In this document: one piece after another, positions 18,318 to 28,057 of the stretch
How positions within the stretch are numbered: position 1 is the first letter of the stretch
Layout: every line of letters begins with the position of its first letter
Source of the DNA: JAEINY01 sp942490535
Lineage (GTDB): Bacteria > Bacteroidota > Bacteroidia > Bacteroidales > Marinilabiliaceae
Reading direction: 5' to 3'
Assembly: GCA_942490535.1 (NCBI GenBank)
Contig: CALNXQ010000003.1
Span: 992,001 to 1,056,000, forward strand
DNA: 64,000 nt
Notes under the pieces: model-generated
Database searches by the model: none
What the model was told of the DNA's origin: nothing
Seen by the model: only the letters and a program-made list of their open reading frames with translations
Made by a program: the position numbers and the translations under genes

Positions 18318-21300
18318 TTAAAACACAGGCTCCAGTATAAACTCAAAACTGTAATTCTGAGCAGGCACCGAATACTCTTCGTAAGGGCGAGCGCCCCAGG
18401 AGTTATCACCGGCTACGCCCATTTGCTTGAGATCAAAATTCACGAACACCCCCTCTTTCTTCGTGATGTCGTTGATGTGGCGGAAGTCTTCGTGAGTCAC
18501 CTGGTCAAAATCTTCGATGGGATTGTGCAGGGCGGAGAAGCCAAACAGCGGGGCACCACTGATACGGATGCCCCAGCCGTTGTTATTGCGCAGCTCCATC
18601 CAGCGTACATCGGTCTTATACCCATTCTCCTGTGGTCGGACATAGGGGAAATACTGATCGGCCACTTTCCCCGAATAAAGCCCTACAAAGGCTCCCCGGT
18701 TACGGTCGCAATAATTCTCGTGGGGACCACGCCCCAGGTAATGCAGGTTATCAAACTCCACAGGAAGCTCCATTTTTAAACCAAAACGAGGCATATCGGG
18801 CAGTTTATCGGCGCTCCTGGCAAATTCACTTTTCACCTGCACTTTACCGTTTCCTAAACAGGTATAAATCACTTTTTGGGTTGATTTCACAGGCTCCAGG
18901 TTATAGGAAACAGCCACCACGACTTTCCCCTTCTCCGGTTGACTGACCTCCACATCTTTCACTTTGGGCGTATTCGTTACCTCACGCCAAATACCCAGGC
19001 GATTGATCATACGGCTACCTTTATCATTGTCATTGGGAGCCCGCCAGAAATTAATGGCTGGTCCTTTCTGCAACAAGCTTACGCCATTGACTTCCCAGGA
19101 TGCCATCTCTCCACTGGTTTTATCAAAACGAATGGCAAAATTTTCACCTTTCACTTCAATGCGCTCGTCACCATCATAATAGGTCAGATCCGCAGAGGTC
19201 TCACCTGTCATGATGGGATGTACCGGTACCGGATATTCGAACTGATCGTGAGCCACTTCATGTCCCTCAGCCAATAAGGATGCCGCTTGTTTCAATCGCA
19301 CGGACAGATCCAGGAAGTATTCGCAATCCTGCTTTCCTTGAATAGAAGGAACAGGAATGGTCACCACTTTACTTTGATGCGGCACCAGATTCAAATCTTC
19401 TATAAAGCCATAATGCAGTTCCTCGCCGTTGCATGACAGACTCCAGCGGATGTCATAATCTGCCAGCGAGATGAAATCGTGGTAATTGGTTATTTTCACC
19501 TGGCCAACCGGTAACCCTTCATTGCTGAAGCGTACATACTGATAGGCATATTTCACTTCCCACATGGCGGGATGTGGGGTGTAATCGGGTGAGATAATGC
19601 CGTTGCACACGAAGTTATAATCCGTTGGCATGCCTTCGCCATAATCGCCGCCATAGGTCCAGTATTTACGGCCATTTTCATCGGTCTCGGCCAGTCCCTG
19701 GTCAATCCAGTCCCAGATGTAACCACCCTGCAACTGACGGTTGCTGCGGTCGTGAATCACCTCCCACAGATCCACCAGGTTACCGGTGCTGTTGCCCATG
19801 GCATGGGAATATTCACTGATGATCATGGGTTTCTCCTGGGTTTTGGATGCATATTGTTTCAGGTATCTGACACCCGGATATTGCGGACAATGCAGTTCGG
19901 TGTTCGGCCCGTGTTCGGCCCGTTCGTAATGCACCGGGCGCGACGGGTCACGGTGCTTGATCCAATCGAATACAGCAGTGAAATTCTCGCCATCACCGGC
20001 CTCATTGCCCATAGACCACACAATCACACAAGGGTGGTTCTTATCGCGCTCCACCATGCGCATGTTACGGTCCAGGTGCGCTGCTTTCCAGGCCGGATTC
20101 TTAGCCAGAGAGTGTTCGCCATAATACATGCCATGTGATTCAATGTTGGCTTCATTGGTAATGTAGATGCCATGTTCGTTACATAAATCATAGAAGTATT
20201 CCGTGATGGGGTAATGGGAGTTACGCACTGCATTGATGTTGAACTGTTTCATAAGCTGAATCTCACGCAGCATCGCTTCTTCACTTACCACATGGCCGTT
20301 ATACTCATCGTGCTCATGACGGTTCACCCCTTTGATCAATACTTCGACTCCATTAATCAGATAAACACCCTCTCTAATTTCAATCTTCCGGAAACCGGTT
20401 TTAGTCGATACTATTTCCTGGCTCTGCCCGTTGGCGGCTGATAATTCCAATACAACCGTATATAAATTAGGTGTTTCTGCCGTCCATTTCAAAGGATTAG
20501 CAATGATCGCTTCAAAGCTCAGTGATAGCTTTTCCTTTTTATTGATGTTGGCTTCTACCTGTTCCTGGACAACCACCTTGTGGTTCTGATCGAAGAGTTT
20601 ATAGCTCAATTTATAATTTCCTGAACGCAGTTTGCTCACCTGGTTTTTGAGGTCCACTTCAATGGTCAGTTTCCCATCGGTATAGCGCTCATCCAGATCG
20701 GCTTTCACAAAGAAATCACGAATCCGTACTTTAGGGGTGGAATAGAGAAATACATCCCGCTCGATACCGCTGATGCGCCAGAAATCCTGACACTCCAGGT
20801 AAGAACCGTCACTCCAGCGGTACACTTCCACGGCCAGGGTATTTTCACCCTTTCGCAAGTATTTGGTGATGTCCCACTCAGCCGGTGTTTTACTGCCCTG
20901 ACTATAACCCACCTTTTGTCCGTTCACCCAGATGTACATGGCCGATTTCACGGCCCCGAACTGAATGAATACCTGACGGCCGTCCCAATTTTCCGGCACC
21001 GTAAAGGTGCGGCGATAGGAACCCACCGGGTTGTAGTCGTGGGGCACCTGACCGGGATTGGCCGGATAAATCTTATCCACAAATTGTATCTCCGGTGAGA
21101 CCGGCCTTTTGTAATCAGCAAATTCATACTGGTGATTCACATAAATGGGCACACCGTAGCCTTGCAGCTCCCAGTTAGCCGGCACCGCTATGTCATCCCA
21201 CTGAGAGACGTCATAATCCGTCTTGTAAAAATCCTGCGGACGATCAGCCGGTTTGCGCACCCAGTTGAATTTCCAGGTACCGTTCAGGCTCTTGTAATAA

Positions 21301-21509
21301 ACCGAGGCATTGCGCTTTTTTGTCAATGCGGCCTCCACCGATGCAAAGGGCATCAGGGTGGCGTGGGGGGCTTCTTTGTTTTGATTGAACATGGATGGGT
21401 TTTCCCAGTCCTTCTGATCAACTCCTTTACCTTGCGCTTGGGTTACTTGCCCTGTAAAGAAAGCGATTCCAATAATTAATATTGGCAACATGCATTTTGT
21501 ATATCTCAT
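18318..21509 (-). CDS. Exported GH2 beta-galactosidase-like enzyme
   Basis: A 1063-residue GH2 enzyme of LacZ architecture: sugar-binding, immunoglobulin-like, TIM-barrel, and C-terminal small-chain domains. The acid/base Glu is in WSMGNEAGDG (about residue 503) and the nucleophile in MIISEYSHAMGN (about 566). The start at 21509 gives a signal peptide (LPILIIGIAFFTGQVTQAQG); the longer frame from 21617 has no sensible N-terminus. Export differs from cytoplasmic LacZ and fits a periplasmic enzyme removing terminal beta-galactose. It lies downstream of the GH109 and sulfatase genes on the same strand, separated by 372 bp with a REP-like element, so it probably belongs to the same locus. Confidence 0.9.
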   Translation of the reverse strand: MRYTKCMLPILIIGIAFFTGQVTQAQGKGVDQKDWENPSMFNQNKEAPHATLMPFASVEAALTKKRNASVYYKSLNGTWKFNWVRKPADRPQDFYKTDYDVSQWDDIAVPANWELQGYGVPIYVNHQYEFADYKRPVSPEIQFVDKIYPANPGQVPHDYNPVGSYRRTFTVPENWDGRQVFIQFGAVKSAMYIWVNGQKVGYSQGSKTPAEWDITKYLRKGENTLAVEVYRWSDGSYLECQDFWRISGIERDVFLYSTPKVRIRDFFVKADLDERYTDGKLTIEVDLKNQVSKLRSGNYKLSYKLFDQNHKVVVQEQVEANINKKEKLSLSFEAIIANPLKWTAETPNLYTVVLELSAANGQSQEIVSTKTGFRKIEIREGVYLINGVEVLIKGVNRHEHDEYNGHVVSEEAMLREIQLMKQFNINAVRNSHYPITEYFYDLCNEHGIYITNEANIESHGMYYGEHSLAKNPAWKAAHLDRNMRMVERDKNHPCVIVWSMGNEAGDGENFTAVFDWIKHRDPSRPVHYERAEHGPNTELHCPQYPGVRYLKQYASKTQEKPMIISEYSHAMGNSTGNLVDLWEVIHDRSNRQLQGGYIWDWIDQGLAETDENGRKYWTYGGDYGEGMPTDYNFVCNGIISPDYTPHPAMWEVKYAYQYVRFSNEGLPVGQVKITNYHDFISLADYDIRWSLSCNGEELHYGFIEDLNLVPHQSKVVTIPVPSIQGKQDCEYFLDLSVRLKQAASLLAEGHEVAHDQFEYPVPVHPIMTGETSADLTYYDGDERIEVKGENFAIRFDKTSGEMASWEVNGVSLLQKGPAINFWRAPNDNDKGSRMINRLGIWREVTNTPKVKDVEVSQPEKGKVVVAVSYNLEPVKSTQKVIYTCLGNGKVQVKSEFARSADKLPDMPRFGLKMELPVEFDNLHYLGRGPHENYCDRNRGAFVGLYSGKVADQYFPYVRPQENGYKTDVRWMELRNNNGWGIRISGAPLFGFSALHNPIEDFDQVTHEDFRHINDITKKEGVFVNFDLKQMGVAGDNSWGARPYEEYSVPAQNYSFEFILEPVF

Positions 21510-21779
21510 CTGTATAAATCTTATCCGAAAGGAATGAAACTCTTTTCTAAACCACAGATGACACGAATTTTCACAAATGAAAAACTGCTTTTCAGTTTTT
21601 AAAACATTTGTGCCCATTTGGGATATTTGTGGTTAAATAGTTATTTCATACCAATGGCTCAATTTTTAAAATTAACCCCTTTACAACTCATGAATCACAA
21701 ATCGTAAAGGGGCATCCTACTTAAACCTAATCTATCTTAGTCATATTTAAAAGCACTGTCACAATTAGACCTTAATCTT

Positions 21780-21862
21780 CAACCCCTTCAGGGTTGGTAT
21801 TAGTGGTATTTATATCCCCTGGGTTTCACCCAGGGCTATTGACATTAAACCACTTCGTGGTT
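21780..21862 (+). repeat. REP-like three-hairpin element, copy B
   Basis: An 83-bp unit with hairpins CAACCC/GGGTTG (21780-21796), CCCTGGGT/ACCCAGGG (21817-21835, loop TTC) and AACCAC/GTGGTT (21848-21862, loop TTC). It lies 20 bp past the stop of the GH109-like gene. Same orientation and length as copy A. Confidence 0.85.
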
Positions 21863-21881
21863 ACACAAGCACAAACGTTGT

Positions 21882-23369
21882 TTAATGCACGTTTAGCTGG
21901 CCTTCGGCATCAGCCTTTTTCAGATTACGTACTTTAGTGGTACCCCCTCCGTTCAGTGTGATATCCACAGGTTTGTTGGTTTCCCAGGCGCCACGGGTAA
22001 AATCAGGTACATTAATGGGCTTGGAGCCATTGGCAATGGACCATTCACTCAAGGGGGTGATGCAACTCCAGGCGGCGGCATCGTACACGTCCATGTCCAT
22101 GGGTAAACCATTGCGCAGACAGTCGATCAAACGCCAGTCCATGATAAAGTCCATACCGCCATGACCACCAACTTGCTTGGCCATATCACCCACCCGACGT
22201 ACAATCTCAGGTGTATATTCATCCCAAAGCTCTTTCATTTTGGCTTCATCAACCACATTGTGTCCAAAGGCAATGTGCTGCAAAGGCCATTTCTGGGCAA
22301 AACACTTGGTCCCGCTCAATAGGTGAATACGGGAATAGGGACGTGGTGAACTGATGTCATGTTGAATCATGATGGTGCGTCCTTTCACGGTCCGAATCAT
22401 TTGCATGTCCATGTTACCACGCATGTCTTTGCCCACAAACTGTTGTAAATCGGGACGATCGGGAGCCAGTTCTTTGATGCGACGGGCCAATGTAAAATCA
22501 TCGGACATCATGGCCGTCAGATAATCCATGCGGTCACCCCGGTTAATGTCCATGGCCTGACAAATGGGGCCTAAGCCATGTGTTGGATACACGTTGGCTT
22601 TACGGGTGTTTTCGTGCAGGCGCCACAATTTGTCATAGGCGCCATCACCACCCGGCTTATTATCCTGTGGTTTGTTAAAATGCCAGTAATCCAGATCGTG
22701 AATATACGCGCCTTCACCATGCACCAGGTCGCCAAATACGCCCTGACGTGCCATGTTCAGTGTTAAGAGCTCGAAGAAATCATAACAGCAGTTCTCCAGG
22801 ATCACACAGTGTTTTTTTGTTTGTTCCGACACCTCAACCATCTCCCAGCATTCATCCATGGTTTTGGCGGTGGAAACCTCTACGGCAGCGTGCTTATCGC
22901 CTTTCATGGCAGCAATGGCCACCGGTACGTGCCATTCCCAGGGCGTGGCGATGTACACCAGATCCACCAGGTTACTATTACACAAATCTTTAAAAGCTGT
23001 ATCGCTGCCTGTAAATTCTTTCGCTTTAGGTAATCCCGCTTTAGCAATAATCTTTTGTGCTCCATCCAATGCGGCCTGACGGGTATCACAAATAGCCGTT
23101 ATTTCAACACCGTCAATATGCGTCATTCGCTTTACTGCAGGTGTTCCGCGATCTCCTATTCCTACAAAGCCGACTCGCACGGTATTCAGCTTGGGAGCTG
23201 CATACCCGCACATGTTGAAATTCATCTTAGGTACACGTTCAGCCGATTCTTTGATGAACGCCATCTGGCTTTTTTCTTTTTTACCGGCACAGCCCATTAG
23301 GGGAGCAGTGGCTGCTACCCCGGTGCCGATGGCCATTTTCTTTAAAAAGGATCTTCTATCGGATGCCAT
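21882..23369 (-). CDS. GH109-like Gfo/Idh/MocA oxidoreductase (alpha-N-acetylgalactosaminidase family)
   Basis: A 495-residue protein with a Tat-type signal (DRRSFLKKMAIGTG) ending in a lipobox-like LMGC. The NAD-binding motif is VRVGFVGIGDRG. ENCCYDFFE and the following LNMARQGVFGDLVHGEGAYIH region are typical of Bacteroidota proteins assigned to GH109, which cleave alpha-N-acetylgalactosamine by an NAD-dependent redox mechanism. Tat export would allow NAD to be bound before secretion. It is the last gene of an operon with three sulfatases (22 bp after the preceding stop), pointing to a sulfated GalNAc- or galactose-containing glycan. Other MocA activities cannot be excluded. Confidence 0.8.
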   Translation of the reverse strand: MASDRRSFLKKMAIGTGVAATAPLMGCAGKKEKSQMAFIKESAERVPKMNFNMCGYAAPKLNTVRVGFVGIGDRGTPAVKRMTHIDGVEITAICDTRQAALDGAQKIIAKAGLPKAKEFTGSDTAFKDLCNSNLVDLVYIATPWEWHVPVAIAAMKGDKHAAVEVSTAKTMDECWEMVEVSEQTKKHCVILENCCYDFFELLTLNMARQGVFGDLVHGEGAYIHDLDYWHFNKPQDNKPGGDGAYDKLWRLHENTRKANVYPTHGLGPICQAMDINRGDRMDYLTAMMSDDFTLARRIKELAPDRPDLQQFVGKDMRGNMDMQMIRTVKGRTIMIQHDISSPRPYSRIHLLSGTKCFAQKWPLQHIAFGHNVVDEAKMKELWDEYTPEIVRRVGDMAKQVGGHGGMDFIMDWRLIDCLRNGLPMDMDVYDAAAWSCITPLSEWSIANGSKPINVPDFTRGAWETNKPVDITLNGGGTTKVRNLKKADAEGQLNVH

Positions 23370-23391
23370 AACTTTGAATTTGATTATTCCC

Positions 23392-24816
23392 TTATTTAAT
23401 TGGTTGTTTGTTTTTCACTGCCTGATCGGCCTCTTCAGCCATTTTCATGATTTCCTTCACGACTTTTGGATGTTGATCCGCCACATTGGTTGTTTCCCCT
23501 AAATCGGTAGTCAAATCATACAGTTGAGGGGACGTAAACTCGCCGGTCCAATGTTTACCCGGTAACACCAGTTTCCAGTTTTTATAACGTATACTCATCA
23601 GACCACCGGTGGCTTTAAAGCCATAAATGGCTTTATGTGGTGATTGCGCCCCTTCTTCGCCTTTCATCAACGGCAAGATATCTTTCCCGTCAATCACCCG
23701 ATCCTGGGGTACTTCAGTCCCTGCCAAATGGGCGAAAGTGGTAAACAGATCCATGGCTGCCACCGGTTCATCGCAAGTTGTACCAGCCGGAATCTGACCT
23801 GGCCAGGTCATGATACACGACACCCGGATACCGCCGTCAAAGCGCTCCTGGTATTTGCCTTCCCGCAACAGGTGGTGACGATCCGGATCCGTAAACCCAA
23901 AGCGACCGTAGCAATTCTCCAGCTCCTCATCTTTATGAACCAAAGGACCATTATCCGAAGAAAACACAATGATGGTATTGTCTTCAATACCCAAGCGCTT
24001 CAAGGTATTCAGGATGATGCCTACGGATGTATCCAAATATTCCACTGCATCCCCAAAAGCAGCAGCTTTACTGCGTCCTTCAAAGCCTTTGGGCACAAAC
24101 CAGGGCGTATGCGTTTCAATGTTGGCATACTGCAGGTAAAAGGGCTTCTTTTCCTCTTTTACCGCCCGGTAAATGAATTTACAGGCTTCACGGGTAAACA
24201 AGGCTGGCAATTCAGCCAGATCATTGTTATCACAGCGCTTGATCACTTGCGCCTGTTCGATGAGCGGAATGGCCGGGTCACTCACCCCATTTGGACGCCA
24301 GCCACTGTTACCGATACGCTCCGGTCCGTGATCGTTGGGATAAGGAATCCCCAGAAATTCATCAAAACCATGTACACAGGGCAGGTATTGGGGTAAATGT
24401 CCCAGGTGCCACTTGCCGTATAAACCAGTTATATACCCCTGCTCTTGGAGAAGCTCCGTAATGGAGACTTCCAACTCGTCTTCCAGGCCATGTTTGGAAT
24501 GAGGGAATAGTACATACAATCCCTTTCCATTATTCACACGTGGTGCATAACGGCCGGTTAACAATGCCGCGCGTGAAGGTGTACAAGTGCCATGCGGCGC
24601 ATAAAAACTGGTAAATTTCATTCCTTTTTGGGCTAAGGCATCCAGGTTGGGTGTGGATATATCTTTGGAACCAAAACAACTTAAATCGTCATAGCCCACA
24701 TCATCGGCCAAAATATGAATGATGTTGGGTTTGCTGTTTTCCTGAGCTTTACTTTTCATAAAACAAGGAGCGGCCAGGACCGTGAGCATCAATGCTATTT
24801 TTTCTTTCCGTATCAT
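23392..24816 (-). CDS. Sulfatase, first of five (signal peptidase I type)
   Basis: A 474-residue type I sulfatase. The formylglycine motif is CTPSR with Cys78 (GTCTPSRAALLTGR). The N-terminal metal motif is ILADDVGYDDLS and the second metal site is FSSDNGPLVH. A signal peptide precedes AQENSKPN. Activity needs conversion of the Cys to formylglycine by a maturase, which is not encoded in this window. It is the third gene of the operon 27783-21882, with 11 bp from the previous stop. The target sulfate ester cannot be read; family-level (SulfAtlas) comparison would be needed. Confidence 0.92.
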   Translation of the reverse strand: MIRKEKIALMLTVLAAPCFMKSKAQENSKPNIIHILADDVGYDDLSCFGSKDISTPNLDALAQKGMKFTSFYAPHGTCTPSRAALLTGRYAPRVNNGKGLYVLFPHSKHGLEDELEVSITELLQEQGYITGLYGKWHLGHLPQYLPCVHGFDEFLGIPYPNDHGPERIGNSGWRPNGVSDPAIPLIEQAQVIKRCDNNDLAELPALFTREACKFIYRAVKEEKKPFYLQYANIETHTPWFVPKGFEGRSKAAAFGDAVEYLDTSVGIILNTLKRLGIEDNTIIVFSSDNGPLVHKDEELENCYGRFGFTDPDRHHLLREGKYQERFDGGIRVSCIMTWPGQIPAGTTCDEPVAAMDLFTTFAHLAGTEVPQDRVIDGKDILPLMKGEEGAQSPHKAIYGFKATGGLMSIRYKNWKLVLPGKHWTGEFTSPQLYDLTTDLGETTNVADQHPKVVKEIMKMAEEADQAVKNKQPIK

Positions 24817-24827
24817 TCGGTCGTCTC

Positions 24828-26261
24828 CTAAAATTTATACACATCCGACTCTGTTCGCGCCTTGCTCATGATCTCTTTTATCTGATTCAGCACCTCAGGA
24901 TATTGCTCTGCCACATTATTGGTTTCACCAACATCTTCTGAAAGGTTATATAATTCGATGGGCGCATCAGGGTTTTTAGAAATACCATACTGAACCCCTT
25001 TCCAGTTGCCCATACGAACGGCCTTACGACCACCCCACACATGAAATTCCCAATACAAATAATCGTGTTTCACCTGCTCTCCTTCGCCTGTCAAAGTGGG
25101 CAACAAAGAGATTCCATCAATAATCTCCGGCGGCTTGATACCAATCACATCGGTAAATGTGGGTAACATGTCCCAGAAAGCCGAGATGTGATCAGATGTT
25201 GTTCCTTCCTGGATATGACCGGGCCAATTGGCAATAAAGGGCACCCGGATACCCCCTTCATACAAATCGCGTTTATAGCCCTTTAAAGGCCCATTGCTAT
25301 TGAAATAATCAGGCTGAGCACCGCCTTCCAGATGCGGTCCATTATCGGACGTAAAGATGATGATGGTATTATCGGCAAGCCCCAACTCTTCCACTTTGGC
25401 AACAATCTCACCGACCTGATCATCCAATAAAGTGATCATGGCAGCAAAAGCAGCATGACATTCGTTTTGAGAAGCATAGGGTCCTTTGCGGAACCGTTTC
25501 CCTTCATCCACGCCTTTGTATGCATGCTCGGGGTCAAATTGCCCCCGAAATTTAGCCATGTACTCCTCCGGAGCAGCCAGCTCTGCATGAGGAATGATCG
25601 AAGGCACATACAGGAAGAATGGTTGGTCTTTATTGTCCTCGATAAACGCCAATGTTTTCTCATGAATCAGCTTTGGTGCATAAACACCGGTTTGATTGCC
25701 GGCATTGGCTTCCAACACGAGGCTATCCTTATTGGAGCGCAAGAAATAGGGGTAATAATGATGCCCCAGCATTTGACAGTTGTAGCCAAAAAACGTATCA
25801 AATCCCTGGTTATTCGGATCACCTTCCGATCCGGGGTAACCCAATCCCCATTTACCAAAAGCACCGGTTGCATACCCGGCTTGTTTAAACAATTCAGCCA
25901 TGGTGATGGCTTCGCCTTTCAGCGGATGTTGTCCCTCTGGCGGACGCTCCATATTGCCGCGAATATAAGTATGACCAGTATGCTGCCCTGTCATTAATGC
26001 ACTACGGGAAGGCGCACAAACCGTACTTCCTGAATAATGCTGGGTAAAACGCATACCCTTTGCAGCTAACTTATCAATGTTAGGAGTCGAAAAATGTTCC
26101 TGTCCATAACAACTTAAGTCGCCATACCCTAAATCATCAGCCAGTATATAAATGATGTTGGGCTTTTGTTGCTCTTTTACTTTGTCCTGACCACATCCCG
26201 TGATCGACACGCCAACGGCCAATCCGATTAGTGCTGTTTTTGAATACTGATTTAATTTCAC
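24828..26261 (-). CDS. Sulfatase, second of five (lipoprotein)
   Basis: A 477-residue type I sulfatase with formylglycine Cys82 in VCAPSRSALMTGQ, metal motifs ILADDLGYGDLS and FTSDNGPHLEGG, and a C-terminal YWEFHVWGGRKAVRMGNWK segment. The N-terminus ends in a lipobox (SITGC, Cys23), so it should be anchored to the outer or inner membrane. The H-rich insert NCQMLGHHYYPYFL is typical of exolytic sulfatases of this group. It starts 13 bp after the preceding sulfatase stop. Confidence 0.92.
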   Translation of the reverse strand: MKLNQYSKTALIGLAVGVSITGCGQDKVKEQQKPNIIYILADDLGYGDLSCYGQEHFSTPNIDKLAAKGMRFTQHYSGSTVCAPSRSALMTGQHTGHTYIRGNMERPPEGQHPLKGEAITMAELFKQAGYATGAFGKWGLGYPGSEGDPNNQGFDTFFGYNCQMLGHHYYPYFLRSNKDSLVLEANAGNQTGVYAPKLIHEKTLAFIEDNKDQPFFLYVPSIIPHAELAAPEEYMAKFRGQFDPEHAYKGVDEGKRFRKGPYASQNECHAAFAAMITLLDDQVGEIVAKVEELGLADNTIIIFTSDNGPHLEGGAQPDYFNSNGPLKGYKRDLYEGGIRVPFIANWPGHIQEGTTSDHISAFWDMLPTFTDVIGIKPPEIIDGISLLPTLTGEGEQVKHDYLYWEFHVWGGRKAVRMGNWKGVQYGISKNPDAPIELYNLSEDVGETNNVAEQYPEVLNQIKEIMSKARTESDVYKF

Positions 26262-26274
26262 TGCAGATCTGTAT

Positions 26275-27783
26275 TTAGTTACTTTTATTCACTTGTTCCA
26301 TTTTCATCTTCAACTCATCAGCAATCTTTGGGAATTGCGTGTAAAGATTTTGCTTTTGTCCTTTATCTTCTGATATCCGGTAAAGTTGTGGTTCCTTGCT
26401 GCATCCAGATTCGACATTGCCACCCCAGGTTATTCTTTCCGGGCCCTGGTAGGAAGGAAGGAAAACCCACTCACGGGTTCGAATGCCAATCCGTTTTTGC
26501 AGTCCTTCAAACAGGAGGTATTCACGTCCTTCATTGCATTCACCGGTGAGTACCTTCAGCCTGTTCTCACTATCGTTAATTGGCGTACTTTGTTCTACTA
26601 AATCACCCAGTGAAGCCATCAAATCCACCTGACTGATCAGGGCATCAGAGACACCCGGTTGAATATGCCCTTTCCACATGACCATAAAGGGCACATGGGT
26701 ACCAGCATCCAGCAGGCTGTATTTACCTCCCCTAAACACCCCCCAGGGAGTGTGATCGCCCAGCTTTTCAACTGCATCATCCTCATATCCATCATCCAAT
26801 ACCGGCCCATTATCACTGGAAAAGACAATCAAAGTATTCTCTAATAAATTGAGTTCCTCTAATTTATTCAAAAGTTGATCCACGCACCAGTCCGCTTCCA
26901 AAATAACATCCCCACGTGGCCCCATACCAGATTTACCGGCAAATCGCGGATTGGGAACCCTTGGCACATGGGGCTGATGCAAGGCATAATAAAGAAAAAA
27001 CGGCTGTTCCTTGTTATCTTCAATAAAACGCAACGATTCCTCCAGGAGGGTATCCGCCATGTTTTCGTCTACCCATCGGGCCGACGTACCACCTCTCATA
27101 AAACCAATGCGTGAAATACCATTATTGATACTTTGATGGTGATGATAGGTAGGATGCATTTTTAAGAGTTCCGGATTCTCCTTCCCAGTTGGCTCACCCG
27201 GATAGTTTTCGCGGTAATTCACTTCCAAGGGATCGTTTGGATCCAATCCAACCACCTCACCATTTTTTACAAATACAGTTGGCGTTCGGTCGTTGGTGGC
27301 TGCCATGATGTAACTATAATCAAATCCGATCTGATTCGGTCCTAACGTAATGGGTTGATTCCAGTCGATCTGACCTTGACCCAATCCTAAATGCCATTTT
27401 CCGATGGCAGCCGTGCGATACCCCGCCTCCTGAAGCATACCAGGCAATGTGAACATACTTGTATCAATCAATGAGCGAGCATCGCCGGCTAATACTCTGG
27501 CTCCCTTGTTACGCCAGGGGTATTGACCGGTTAACATGGCAAACCGACTGGGGGTACACGTGGCAGAGGTCGCATATCCATTCTCGAACCGTATGCCTTC
27601 ATTGGCAATCCGGTCCATGCCAGGCGTTCGCAATTCCCCCATTTGATAGCAACTCACATCACCTATTCCTAAATCATCGGCGTAGATAATTACAATATTT
27701 GGCTTTTGTCCCTGCTTACTTGAACAGGCAAAAAATAGAACCAGAAAGACAGCACTACTATATTTTAAAAAAGATCTTATCAT
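26275..27783 (-). CDS. Sulfatase, third of five (lipoprotein)
   Basis: A 502-residue type I sulfatase and first gene of the operon that ends with the GH109-like gene. The formylglycine Cys76 lies in TCTPSRFAMLTGQYPWR. The lipobox is LFFAC (Cys20). Metal-site motifs IYADDLGIGDVS and FSSDNGPVLDDGY are intact. The insertion around residues 215-245 (HPTYHHHQSINNG, MRGGTSARW) resembles arylsulfatase A-like family members. Upstream lies a 274-bp gap holding a terminator for the previous unit, so its promoter is expected there. Confidence 0.92.
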   Translation of the reverse strand: MIRSFLKYSSAVFLVLFFACSSKQGQKPNIVIIYADDLGIGDVSCYQMGELRTPGMDRIANEGIRFENGYATSATCTPSRFAMLTGQYPWRNKGARVLAGDARSLIDTSMFTLPGMLQEAGYRTAAIGKWHLGLGQGQIDWNQPITLGPNQIGFDYSYIMAATNDRTPTVFVKNGEVVGLDPNDPLEVNYRENYPGEPTGKENPELLKMHPTYHHHQSINNGISRIGFMRGGTSARWVDENMADTLLEESLRFIEDNKEQPFFLYYALHQPHVPRVPNPRFAGKSGMGPRGDVILEADWCVDQLLNKLEELNLLENTLIVFSSDNGPVLDDGYEDDAVEKLGDHTPWGVFRGGKYSLLDAGTHVPFMVMWKGHIQPGVSDALISQVDLMASLGDLVEQSTPINDSENRLKVLTGECNEGREYLLFEGLQKRIGIRTREWVFLPSYQGPERITWGGNVESGCSKEPQLYRISEDKGQKQNLYTQFPKIADELKMKMEQVNKSN

Positions 27784-27860
27784 CCCTTTATTAATATTTA
27801 AAAGTAATTAATACTTTTATTTTAGGTAAAAGTACAACTCTAAACGAAAAAATAAAACGA

Positions 27861-27885
27861 AAACCAAATAACTTTCATTTGGTTT
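27861..27885 (-). terminator. Terminator for the two-sulfatase unit
   Basis: AAACCAAAT (27861-27869) pairs with ATTTGGTTT (27877-27885). Read on the minus strand the stem is followed by TTTTCGTTTTATTTTTT, a good T-run. It ends the unit comprising the fourth and fifth sulfatases, about 170 bp past the stop. Confidence 0.6.
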
Positions 27886-28057
27886 CTATTTCTCAAAATT
27901 TACAAGTGTTTAACTATGGAATAACATTCAGCAAATCAATTTAACATCTTGTTTGATGTTACAACAGGTTTATTGTTTTCCCGCCGTCAGCAGAAGTTTA
28001 TCCAGCATAACCAGAATACTGTTGTTCTGCTAATACCCTACAATTTTCGGTTTCCCT

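Noticed and set aside
16270..21862. CRISPR array interpretation of the repeated hairpin units
   Set aside because: Only two close copies 5.5 kb apart, no spacers and no cas genes; the layout fits REP-like elements.
23644..24396. Plus-strand 250-codon frame opposite the first sulfatase
   Set aside because: Antisense shadow of a gene with intact catalytic motifs; no family signal of its own.
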